Below, piece after piece: positions 1 to 7,232 of a stretch of DNA of 7,232 bases. How positions within the stretch are numbered: position 1 is the first letter of the stretch; every line of letters begins with the position of its first letter. Under the pieces are notes generated by a model. The model was not told the origin of the DNA and searched no databases. It saw nothing but the letters and a program-made list of their open reading frames with translations. The stretch spans positions 1-7,232 of the forward strand of contig SSTB01000263.1 in the NCBI GenBank assembly GCA_009469665.1. The letters run 5' to 3'. Origin of the DNA: Azonexaceae bacterium. Lineage in GTDB: Bacteria; Pseudomonadota; Gammaproteobacteria; Burkholderiales; Rhodocyclaceae. Position numbers and translations under genes: made by a program.

Positions 1-1038
1 GCCGACGGATCAACCGGCCGGGTTTATGGGGGGAGCGGCCTGGGGCTTGCCATTTCCCGCCAGTTGGTCGACCGCATGGGCGGTGAAATCGGCGTCAGCA
101 GCGTCGAGGGCCAGGGCAGCCGCTTCTGGGTGGAACTCGACCTCCAGGTGGTGCCCGCCCCCCGCTACCGCGAGCCGGAGACCGGCGGCGTTCCTCCGAT
201 ACAGCTCCCCGACGGCGTGACCGTCCTGCTGGCCGATGACAGCGAGACCAACCGGGAGGTCCTTGCCGGCTTGCTCGAAGGGTTTGGAGCGCGGACGGTT
301 CTCGCCGAAAACGGCGAGGAAGCGGTCCGCCTCGCCGCCTTGGAGAACCCCGACGTCATTCTCATGGATATCCAGATGCCCGGCCTGGACGGCTACGAGG
401 CGACCCGCCTCATCCGGGCCGCGGAAGCCCCGGGCTGGCGCATCCCGATCATCGCGCTGACCGCCCACGCCATGGCAGGGGACCGGGAAAAGTGCATCGC
501 CGCGGGTATGGACGATTACCTTTCCAAGCCTGTGGCCCATGAAGCCCTGGCTGCCTCCATTGCCTTGCAACTGGCCTATGTTTCGCCCCAGGCCGTGCTG
601 GGCGACCCCCCTGCACAATCCACACCACAGAAATATCGGGGAAATGTCCTCTTGGCCGAGGACGACGAATCGATCCGTACCGCCTGCCGGGGCCTGCTCG
701 AACACCTCGGCTGCCGGGTGCTCGCGGTGGGCGACGGCGCCGAAGCCCTGGCCCTGTTCGGGTCCGAAGATCTCGATCTCATCCTTCTCGACTGCCGCAT
801 GCCCGGTCTGAGCGGCCAAGAAACTGCCCGCCTGTGGCGCCAGCGGGAATTGGAAGAAAAGCGCATGCCGACCGCCATCATTGCCCTCACCGCCCTGGCT
901 TCCGATGAGGATCGTGCCCGGTGCATTGCGGCTGGCATGAATGACACCCTGCCCAAACCCTTCAACCAGGCTGCTCTCGAGCGCTTGCTCGACGCCTGGC
1001 TGGGGGCAGACGCCCCAAGGGACGGCAAGACAGGGTAA
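1..1038 (+). CDS. Hybrid sensor histidine kinase, C-terminal part with two receiver domains (5' truncated)
   Basis: The reading frame is open from base 1, so the gene starts upstream; 345 residues are visible. Residues 1-50 are the end of a HATPase_c domain: the glycine-rich G2-type box [10 protein letters not shown] is at about residues 9-18, followed by a [10 protein letters not shown] helix and a [10 protein letters not shown] strand. After a short linker, receiver domain 1 (about residues 72-190) has the acidic pair ADD, the phospho-acceptor Asp123 in [11 protein letters not shown], the Thr of ALTAHA and Lys176 in LSKP. Receiver domain 2 (about 213-335) has AEDD, Asp264 in [15 protein letters not shown] and Lys319 in LPKP. 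By family knowledge this is a membrane or cytosolic sensor kinase feeding a phosphorelay. No Hpt domain follows, so a separate Hpt protein is likely (inference). The sensor domain, and hence the signal, lies outside the window. The gene ends with TAA, 54 bp before the DAHP synthase gene. Confidence 0.93.
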   Translation, partial: ADGSTGRVYGGSGLGLAISRQLVDRMGGEIGVSSVEGQGSRFWVELDLQVVPAPRYREPETGGVPPIQLPDGVTVLLADDSETNREVLAGLLEGFGARTVLAENGEEAVRLAALENPDVILMDIQMPGLDGYEATRLIRAAEAPGWRIPIIALTAHAMAGDREKCIAAGMDDYLSKPVAHEALAASIALQLAYVSPQAVLGDPPAQSTPQKYRGNVLLAEDDESIRTACRGLLEHLGCRVLAVGDGAEALALFGSEDLDLILLDCRMPGLSGQETARLWRQRELEEKRMPTAIIALTALASDEDRARCIAAGMNDTLPKPFNQAALERLLDAWLGADAPRDGKTG

Positions 1039-1040
1039 AC

Positions 1041-1074
1041 TCGCGGCTTTCCGCGATCGGGGCGCCAGCGCCCT
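1041..1074 (+). other. Two tandem GC-rich hairpins between the kinase and DAHP synthase genes
   Basis: Seen directly: TCGCGG (1041-1046) and CCGCGA (1051-1056) form a perfect 6-bp stem with a CTTT loop. Four bases on, GGGCGC (1060-1065) and GCGCCC (1068-1073) form a second short palindrome, with a possible G-T pair at 1059/1074. Neither is followed by a T-run, so this is not a textbook intrinsic terminator. It could be a weak terminator for the kinase gene, a leader structure for the following gene, or chance in GC-rich DNA. Confidence 0.35.
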
Positions 1075-1092
1075 TCCGAACGAGAACATGCC

Positions 1093-2169
1093 ATGACCAC
1101 TCCCAATCTCGAAAACGTCAACGTCAGCGCCTTCGACGCCATGCCCAGCCCGGAGGAATTGCACGCCCGCCTTCCCTTGTCCGCCCAGGCAGGAAAGACC
1201 GTCAACCAGGGTCGCGACATCCTGCGTCGTATCCTGGAACGCAAGGATCATCGTCTTTTCGTCGTCGTCGGCCCCTGCTCGATCCACGATCCCAAGGCTG
1301 GTCTCGACTATGCCCGCCGCCTGCGCGACCTGACCGCCGAGATTGGCGACACCCTCTATCCGGTGATGCGGGTCTATTTTGAGAAACCCCGTACTACGGT
1401 GGGCTGGAAGGGCTACATCAACGATCCTTTCATGGACGATTCCTTCCGCGTAGACGTGGGCATGGAAAAGGCCCGCGAGTTTCTCCTGGCCGTCAACGAA
1501 CTCGGGCTTCCCACCGGCACCGAAGCCCTGGATCCCATCTCGCCCCAGTACTACGGTGACCTGATCGCCTGGACCGCCATCGGCGCCCGCACCACCGAAT
1601 CCCAGACCCACCGCGAAATGTCCTCCGGCCTCTCCACTCCAGTGGGCTTCAAGAACGGCACCAGCGGCGATCTCGCCGTAGCGGTTAACGCCATTCTGTC
1701 CGCCTCCAAACCCCATTCCTTCCTGGGCATCAACGGCCAGGGCCGCGTGGCTATCGTCCGCACCAGCGGCAATCGCCACGGTCATGTGGTGCTGCGTGGG
1801 GGTGATGCCCGCCCCAATTACGATACGGTGTCCGTCTCCATGGCCGAGCAGGCCCTGGCCAAGGCCAAGCTGCCGGCCAACATCGTGGTGGATTGCTCCC
1901 ATGCCAACAGCAGCAAGAAGCCCGAACTGCAACCCCTGGTGATGGCCGACGTGGTCAATCAGATCCGCCTGGGCAACAAGTCCCTGGTCGGCGTCATGAT
2001 TGAGTCCAACCTCGAAGCCGGCAACCAGTCGATCCCCGCCGATCTCAGCCAACTGCGCTACGGCTGTTCGGTCACCGACGCCTGCGTCGACTGGGCCACC
2101 ACCGAGAAGATGCTACGCGACGCGGCGATCATGCTGCGCGACGTGCTGCCCGAGCGCCTGCCCTCCTGA
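1093..2169 (+). CDS. aroG: 3-deoxy-7-phosphoheptulonate (DAHP) synthase, class I AroG/AroF type
   Basis: Condenses phosphoenolpyruvate with erythrose 4-phosphate to DAHP, the first committed step of the shikimate pathway, in the cytosol. The 358-residue protein is close to E. coli AroG (350) and aligns over its whole length. The four metal ligands of the family are present: Cys62 (VGPCSIHD), His270 (DCSHANSSK), Glu304 (VMIESNL) and Asp329 (SVTDAC). Substrate-binding motifs FEKPRTTVGWKG (96-107) and GARTTESQ (164-171) are intact. Pro151 and Ser181 match AroG Pro150 and Ser180, positions where changes relieve Phe feedback, so a feedback-sensitive enzyme is likely. I cannot say from sequence alone whether Phe or Tyr is the inhibitor, so the symbol is provisional. 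ATG at 1093 is preceded by a weak GAGA (1082-1085); an ATG at 1088 is out of frame. A DUF1015 gene starts 4 bp after the stop. Confidence 0.95.
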   Translation: MTTPNLENVNVSAFDAMPSPEELHARLPLSAQAGKTVNQGRDILRRILERKDHRLFVVVGPCSIHDPKAGLDYARRLRDLTAEIGDTLYPVMRVYFEKPRTTVGWKGYINDPFMDDSFRVDVGMEKAREFLLAVNELGLPTGTEALDPISPQYYGDLIAWTAIGARTTESQTHREMSSGLSTPVGFKNGTSGDLAVAVNAILSASKPHSFLGINGQGRVAIVRTSGNRHGHVVLRGGDARPNYDTVSVSMAEQALAKAKLPANIVVDCSHANSSKKPELQPLVMADVVNQIRLGNKSLVGVMIESNLEAGNQSIPADLSQLRYGCSVTDACVDWATTEKMLRDAAIMLRDVLPERLPS

Positions 2170-2173
2170 TCCC

Positions 2174-3403
2174 ATGCCCTTGATTCGCCCCTTTGCCGCC
2201 CTGCGGCCGGCCCCAGGCCGCGCCGCCGATGTGGCCGCCCCGCCCTACGACGTTCTCTCCAGCGATGAGGCCCGCCAGCGCGCCGCAGGCAGACCTTTCA
2301 GCTTTCTGCATATTTCCAAGGCCGAAATCGATCTGCCACCGGGAACCGACCCCTACGCGCCAGAGGTTTATGCGCGGTCCGCCGCCAATCTGGCGAACCT
2401 GATCGGCAATGGCGTCCTCCTGCGCGACGCCACACCCCGTTACTACGCCTACCGGCTGACCATGGGAGGCCACGTCCAGACGGGACTGGTCGCCGCCGCC
2501 TCGGTGGCGGATTACGACCGCAATCGCATTCGCCGCCACGAATTCACCCGGCCGGACAAGGAAGACGACCGGGTACGCCAGATCGAGGCCCTGAACGCCC
2601 AGACCGGCCCGGTGTTGCTAGCTTACCCGGAGTGCCCGGCAGCCGACGTCGCCATCGCTGCCGCCACTGCGGGCGAGCCTCTTGCCGACGTGATGGCGGA
2701 TGGCGTGCGCCATACCACCTGGGCCATTGACGACCCAAGCGCCATCGCCAGCATCAGCACCGCCATCGACGCCCTGCCGGGCCTCTACATCGCCGACGGA
2801 CACCACCGTTCTGCGGCGGCTTCCCGCGTCGCCGCGGCGCGCCGTCAAGGCGGCGCACCGGCAGGTCCGGCCGAGGCTTTCCTGGCCGTCATGTTCCCCG
2901 CCCACGAAATGCGCATCATGGACTACAACCGGGTCGTGCGGGATCTCAACGGCCTCACGCCAGATGCCTTCGTCGCCCGCGTGGGAGAGACCTTTTTCAT
3001 CGAGCCTGTGCCCGCCGCCTTCTCCCCAGAGATGCCGGGAACTTTCGCCCTCTACCTCGCCGGGCGCTGGTACCGTTTGCGTCTCGATCCCTCCCGCATT
3101 CCGGCCCATGATCCGGTGGCACGGCTCGACGTCAGCCTGCTGTCGGACTACCTGCTGGGCCCCGTCCTGGGAATCGCGGACCTGCGCCGCGACAAGCGCA
3201 TCGACTTCGTCGGCGGTATTCGGGGGCTGAGTGAACTGGAGCGCCGCGTAGACAGCGGCGAGATGGCCGTCGCCTTCGCGCTCCACCCGACGCGCATGGC
3301 CGATCTCATGGCCGTGGCCGACGCCGGCGAAGTGATGCCGCCAAAATCCACCTGGTTCGAGCCAAAGCTCGCCGACGGACTGCTCTCCCACGTCCTGGAT
3401 TGA
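2174..3403 (+). CDS. DUF1015 family protein (COG4198)
   Basis: A 409-residue soluble protein with no signal peptide or membrane segment visible, matching the usual length of the DUF1015 family, whose function I do not know. Family hallmarks, recalled rather than searched, appear in order: APPYDV (22-27), RRHEFTRPDKEDDR (120-133), YIADGHHR (205-212) and, near the C-terminus, MPPKSTWFEPK (388-398). The DGHHR motif resembles the DGHxR element of the ParB/sulfiredoxin-like fold, which includes some nucleotide-dependent kinases; that link is inference. The open frame extends upstream to 2000 inside the DAHP synthase gene, but the ATG at 2174 gives the conserved MPLIRPFAALRP N-terminus and lies 4 bp after that gene's TGA. 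There is no good Shine-Dalgarno sequence, so translation probably depends on reinitiation from the upstream gene. The family identification is firm, the role is not. Confidence 0.9.
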   Translation: MPLIRPFAALRPAPGRAADVAAPPYDVLSSDEARQRAAGRPFSFLHISKAEIDLPPGTDPYAPEVYARSAANLANLIGNGVLLRDATPRYYAYRLTMGGHVQTGLVAAASVADYDRNRIRRHEFTRPDKEDDRVRQIEALNAQTGPVLLAYPECPAADVAIAAATAGEPLADVMADGVRHTTWAIDDPSAIASISTAIDALPGLYIADGHHRSAAASRVAAARRQGGAPAGPAEAFLAVMFPAHEMRIMDYNRVVRDLNGLTPDAFVARVGETFFIEPVPAAFSPEMPGTFALYLAGRWYRLRLDPSRIPAHDPVARLDVSLLSDYLLGPVLGIADLRRDKRIDFVGGIRGLSELERRVDSGEMAVAFALHPTRMADLMAVADAGEVMPPKSTWFEPKLADGLLSHVLD

Positions 3404-3404
3404 C

Positions 3405-3436
3405 GGCATGCGGGGACACACTCGACCCCGCCTGCC
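3405..3436. terminator. Inverted repeat between convergent genes, possible bidirectional terminator
   Basis: GGCA-t-GCGGGG (3405-3415) pairs with CCCCGC-c-TGCC (3426-3436) around a 10-base loop: 10 base pairs with one internal mismatch. It fills most of the 43-bp gap between the DUF1015 stop (3403) and the DUF2237 stop (3447). The position fits a transcription barrier serving both converging units. No T-tract follows on either strand, so it is not a canonical intrinsic terminator. Confidence 0.45.
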
Positions 3437-3446
3437 CCAGAGTCCC

Positions 3447-3842
3447 CTACTGCAGGTCGTTGGCGTAGCGCCGGAGGTCATCCAGCGCGATGATCTCCAG
3501 CGCCGCCTGATTGGTGGCCGTCAGCACCACCCGGGGCGCCTTGCCGGCCCGGAAAGCCTCCAGCCAGCGAGCGGCGCATAGGCACCAGCGATCCCCGGGA
3601 TTCAGCCCGGGAAAACCGAACTCGGGACGCGGCGTGGACAGATCGTTGCCCCGTTGCCGCGAAAATTCGAGGAAATCGGCACTGGCGACGATGCACACCG
3701 TGTGGCTGCCCAGGTCTTCCGGCCCCGTATTGCAACACCCGTCCCGGTAAAATCCGGTGCGTGGCCGCTCGCTACAGGGCATCAGCGGGCCGCCGAGCAC
3801 GTTGAGCTGGCCGCCTCGGCCGGGCCAATCGCGGGGTTTCAC
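3447..3842 (-). CDS. DUF2237 family protein, coupled to iscX
   Basis: A 131-residue protein from the chosen GTG start. The core NVLGGPLMPCS (14-24), TGFYRDGCCNTGPEDLGSHT (29-48), GNDLSTPRPEFGFPGLNPGD (65-84) and RWCLCAARW (85-93) is the DUF2237 signature as I know it. The family has no assigned function known to me. It is cysteine-rich (Cys23, 36, 37, 50, 87, 89), with Cys-Cys and Cys-x-Cys pairs and nearby His47, which could suit metal or cluster binding or thiol chemistry (inference). Start choice: the frame is open to 3896, but GTG at 3842-3840 overlaps the iscX stop (GTGA) with GAGG four bases upstream, typical of coupled genes. A second GTG at 3800-3798 (MLGGPL...) is the alternative. 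It is the last gene of the isc unit and converges on the DUF1015 gene. Confidence 0.88.
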   Translation of the reverse strand: MKPRDWPGRGGQLNVLGGPLMPCSERPRTGFYRDGCCNTGPEDLGSHTVCIVASADFLEFSRQRGNDLSTPRPEFGFPGLNPGDRWCLCAARWLEAFRAGKAPRVVLTATNQAALEIIALDDLRRYANDLQ

Positions 3843-4033
3843 GCGACCTCGTCGATCCAGGCCTGCTGAATGGCTTCGAGGATTTTTTCGCCGCAATGCT
3901 TGGGATCATCGTCGAAACCCGGCAGCGCCATGACCCAATCCCGCAGGTCCACGAAGTTGACCTTGAGCGGGCTCTTGTCCGGATAGGCCTCGGAAAGCTC
4001 GATGGCGATGTCGTTGATGTCGGTCCATTTCAT
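3839..4033 (-). CDS. iscX: IscX, Fe-S cluster assembly accessory protein
   Basis: A 64-residue acidic protein, against 66 in E. coli IscX (YfhJ). It aligns end to end: [10 protein letters not shown] at the start, EAYPDKSP (15-22), then FDDDP (40-44) and EKILEAI (49-55) and a WIDE ending. In E. coli IscX binds the desulfurase IscS and ferrous iron through its acidic surface, and is proposed to slow cluster assembly or act as an iron adaptor. Its ATG overlaps the fdx stop in an ATGA (4033-4030), and a strong GGAGGGG lies 8 bases upstream (4048-4042), so both coupling and independent initiation are possible. It in turn overlaps the DUF2237 start. Confidence 0.96.
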   Translation of the reverse strand: MKWTDINDIAIELSEAYPDKSPLKVNFVDLRDWVMALPGFDDDPKHCGEKILEAIQQAWIDEVA

Positions 4034-4370
4034 TTGCGATGCCCCTCCTTCGCCATATTGATGCTGTACTTCGGGATCTCGACCACCAGCGATGTGGCAC
4101 CGACGGCCGCCTGGCAGCCCAGGCGGGAGTTCGGTTCCAGACCCCAGGCCTTGTCCAGGAGATCCTCCTCCTCATCCTCGGCGGGTTCCAAGGAATTGAA
4201 GCCCTCGCGCACGATGACGTGGCAGGTGGTGCAGGCACAGGACATTTCGCAGGCGTGCTCAAGCTCGATGTCGTTCTCCAGGAGGTTCTGGCAAATGGAC
4301 TTGCCGGGCTCCGCCTCGATCACGGCCCCGTCCGGACACAACTCCACATGGGGCAGTACGACGATCTGGG

Positions 4371-4374
<4 letters not shown>
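4030..4374 (-). CDS. fdx: ISC-type 2Fe-2S ferredoxin
   Basis: A 114-residue adrenodoxin-like ferredoxin that supplies electrons for cluster assembly on IscU. The ligand pattern [12 protein letters not shown] gives Cys42, Cys48 and Cys51, with Cys87 in SRLGCQA as the fourth ligand. Cys46 matches the extra non-ligand cysteine of E. coli Fdx. An acidic segment [19 protein letters not shown] (63-81) matches the family's partner-binding region, and the C-terminal [10 protein letters not shown] (97-106) is also conserved. The ATG at 4374-4372 overlaps the hscA stop (ATGA), and the sequence ends by overlapping iscX in the same way. Length and motifs are typical, with nothing missing. Confidence 0.97.
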
Positions 4375-6251
<1,877 letters not shown>

Positions 6252-6253
6252 GG

Positions 6254-6781
6254 CTATTCTTCCAGCGACGCCAGGGCGTCGTCGATTTCGTGCAACAGTT
6301 TTTCCAGAAACATCAGGCGGCGCACGGCCTCGCTGGCACCGTCCAGATCGCCCGCCTCGTCCAGGAGGTGGCCGAGTTCGTCATAGCGGCCGGCGATGTC
6401 CGCCCGCAACCGGTGGTGCAGATGCTCCAGTTCGTGGTGCTCCCGCGCGCCCCTGGCTTCGGCAACGGCCTCCCGCCACTCCATCTGCTGCATGAGAAAC
6501 TCGGGCGCCATGGCGGTATTGTTCTCGGCCTGGACGTCATGGCCCGCGAGATGAAGCAGATATTTGGCTCGCTCCAAAGGCTTCTTCAAAGTCTGGTACG
6601 CCTCGTTCGCCTGCGTCGCCCACTGCATGGAGAGGCGTCGCTCCGCATCGCCTGACTGGGCGAAACGATCGGGGTGCACCCTCCCCTGGATTTCGCGATA
6701 GCGGACGTCCAGATCTGAGAGGTCAAGCCGGAAGGCCCGCGGGAGTTGAAACAGGGAGAAGAAGTCGGCGGTGAGATCCAA
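6254..6781 (-). CDS. hscB: HscB, J-domain co-chaperone for IscU
   Basis: A 175-residue protein, against 171 in E. coli HscB. The J domain occupies roughly residues 1-80 with the HPD triad at 36-38 (RVHPDRF), needed to stimulate the HscA ATPase. The C-terminal helical bundle carries [10 protein letters not shown] (95-104), equivalent to the E. coli IscU-binding stretch FLMEQLELRE, with Leu96, Met97, Glu101 and Glu104 conserved, and Phe158 matching E. coli Phe153. The metal-binding N-terminal cysteines of eukaryotic HSC20 are absent, as usual in bacteria. The start is a TTG (6781-6779): the only in-frame codons before it lead to a TAA nine codons further upstream of tgt-agg-cac with no ATG or GTG, and the next ATG is residue 52, beyond HPD. 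No good Shine-Dalgarno sequence is seen. Confidence 0.95.
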   Translation of the reverse strand: MDLTADFFSLFQLPRAFRLDLSDLDVRYREIQGRVHPDRFAQSGDAERRLSMQWATQANEAYQTLKKPLERAKYLLHLAGHDVQAENNTAMAPEFLMQQMEWREAVAEARGAREHHELEHLHHRLRADIAGRYDELGHLLDEAGDLDGASEAVRRLMFLEKLLHEIDDALASLEE

Positions 6782-6984
6782 GGTTTTTCGGTGCCTACAG
6801 ATTGCGATAACTTAAAAGCGAAGTCGGGGTCAGGCCGAAATCCCTTTCAACTGAGCCCTTCCGCCCTGGGCCCTGTTGAAGCACCAAGGTTTCGACAGGC
6901 CCGATTTGAGCCACCGAAGGGCTCGGCCCGAAGAAAACTCACCGGACGGAATTGGCGCCCGACGACACCCCGCCTTGCCGGGCC
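6782..6984. other. 203-bp iscA-hscB intergenic region without a gene
   Basis: No convincing coding frame is seen; the short open frames that cross it look unlike any protein I know. It contains a long imperfect palindrome (6851-6926) and, nearer hscB, a stretch at 6821-6853 including GTCGGGGTCAGGCC that looks like the repeat-type sequence found between genes in many proteobacteria (recognition by eye only). I searched the minus strand for a -35/-10 pair ahead of hscB and found none I would defend. Confidence 0.6.
6851..6926. repeat. Two-tier imperfect palindrome (REP-like or MITE-like element)
   Basis: Outer arms GAGCCCTTC (6853-6861) and GAAGGGCTC (6916-6924) are a perfect 9-bp inverted repeat, extendable by a T-G and a C-G pair. 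Inside, GGGCCCTGTTGAA (6868-6880) pairs with TTCGACAGGCCC (6891-6902): 12 pairs including one G-T wobble, with one bulged C at 6873 and a 10-base loop. The two stems are separated by unequal internal loops (6862-6867 and 6903-6915). The sequence TTCGACAGGC with AGCCCTTCG recalls a common dispersed intergenic palindrome of betaproteobacteria (inference). In the isc transcript it would fold just upstream of hscB. No T-tract follows on either strand. Confidence 0.6.
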
Positions 6985-7232
6985 CTATACATTGAACGAT
7001 TCGCCGCAGCCGCACTGATCCTTGACATTCGGGTTATTGAACTTGAATCCTTCGTTCAGCCCCTCGCGGGTGTAGTCAAGCTCCATTCCGTCGAGATAGG
7101 GCAGACTCTTGGGATCGACGAAAACTTTGACCCCTTTGCTCTCGAAAATGAGATCGTCGCCAGCGCTCTCATCCACGAACTCAAGCTTGTACGCCATCCC
7201 GGAACATCCGCTGGTGCGCACCCCCAAGCGCA
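6985..7232 (-). CDS. iscA: IscA, A-type Fe-S carrier (5' end beyond the window)
   Basis: Eighty-one residues and a TAG stop are visible; the frame continues through the right window edge, and comparison with E. coli IscA (107 aa) suggests about 26 N-terminal residues are missing. Visible motifs: [14 protein letters not shown] (first cluster cysteine, E. coli Cys35), [28 protein letters not shown] and the C-terminal CGCGESFNV, which holds the other two cysteines (E. coli Cys99 and Cys101). The protein carries Fe-S clusters or iron to targets. ErpA and SufA share these motifs, but the near-identity to the IscA tail and the position before hscB support IscA. The internal TTG at 7227 is not a start. 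iscU should lie immediately upstream, outside the window. Confidence 0.96.
   Translation of the reverse strand, partial: RLGVRTSGCSGMAYKLEFVDESAGDDLIFESKGVKVFVDPKSLPYLDGMELDYTREGLNEGFKFNNPNVKDQCGCGESFNV

Noticed and set aside
10..2052. A 680-codon open frame on the minus strand opposite the kinase and DAHP synthase genes
   Set aside because: It spans two unrelated, well-supported genes and its translation is rich in Gly, His and Ala without recognisable domains. This is the usual antisense shadow of GC-rich codon bias, despite its striking length.
2000..2173. Upstream extension of the DUF1015 gene into the DAHP synthase gene
   Set aside because: The extra 58 residues (Ser/Pro/Arg rich) are read from the conserved end of DAHP synthase in another frame; the family N-terminus begins at 2174.
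2618..3481. Minus-strand open frame opposite the DUF1015 gene
   Set aside because: The plus strand encodes conserved DUF1015 motifs throughout this stretch; the antisense translation has no family features and runs into the DUF2237 gene.
3843..3896. Upstream extension of the DUF2237 gene to 3896
   Set aside because: It would overlap iscX by about 58 bases and add a basic, non-conserved segment; the GTG at 3842 has a ribosome site and a coupling overlap.
6782..6850. Possible promoter for hscB (TTGAAA at 6850-6845 on the minus strand)
   Set aside because: No acceptable -10 hexamer is found 16-18 bases downstream; the nearby TTTTAA tract is at the wrong spacing.
6954..6984. Possible terminator just after iscA (GCCCG 6957-6961 with CGGGC 6979-6983)
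   Set aside because: Only 5 bp of stem around a 17-base loop and no T-run, in a very GC-rich context.
6746..7018. Plus-strand 90-codon open frame across the iscA-hscB gap
   Set aside because: It begins opposite hscB and ends opposite iscA, has no recognisable motif, and its middle is the palindrome; it is most likely a chance frame.

Overview
The window looks like chromosomal backbone of a GC-rich betaproteobacterium. A Rhodocyclales-type genome (Dechloromonas/Azonexus/Accumulibacter neighbourhood) is my best guess, from protein style and the ISC operon layout; this placement is inferred by eye, not by a search. No phage, plasmid, CRISPR, tRNA or rRNA gene is visible. Coding is dense, and every recognisable gene between the two truncated edge genes appears intact.

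Left half, plus strand. Positions 1-1038 are the C-terminal end of a hybrid sensor histidine kinase: the end of the ATPase domain, then two receiver domains, each with an intact phospho-acceptor aspartate. A 54-bp gap holding two small GC-rich hairpins leads to a class I DAHP synthase (1093-2169), the entry step of aromatic amino acid synthesis, with all four metal ligands present. Four bases later a DUF1015 (COG4198) protein begins (2174-3403), probably cotranscribed with it. A GC-rich inverted repeat lies in the 43-bp gap before the genes of the opposite strand.

Right half, minus strand, transcribed from high to low coordinates. This is the distal part of an isc (iron-sulfur cluster assembly) operon: iscA (cut by the window edge, 7232-6985), a 203-bp gap, hscB (6781-6254), hscA (6251-4371), fdx (4374-4030), iscX (4033-3839) and a DUF2237 gene (best start 3842, end 3447). 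iscR, iscS and iscU would be expected just beyond the right edge. From hscB onward the genes are packed head to tail: a 2-bp gap, then three successive 4-base stop/start overlaps. HscB delivers IscU to the Hsp70 HscA, which drives cluster release. Fdx supplies electrons, IscX modulates the desulfurase and possibly iron supply, and IscA is an A-type carrier.

The points most worth a second look are the cysteine-rich DUF2237 protein translationally coupled to iscX as the last gene of the operon; the iscA-hscB gap, which carries a long two-tier imperfect palindrome plus repeat-like sequence; and hscB, which appears to use a TTG start without a good Shine-Dalgarno sequence directly downstream of that gap. 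I see no clearly novel multi-gene system here.
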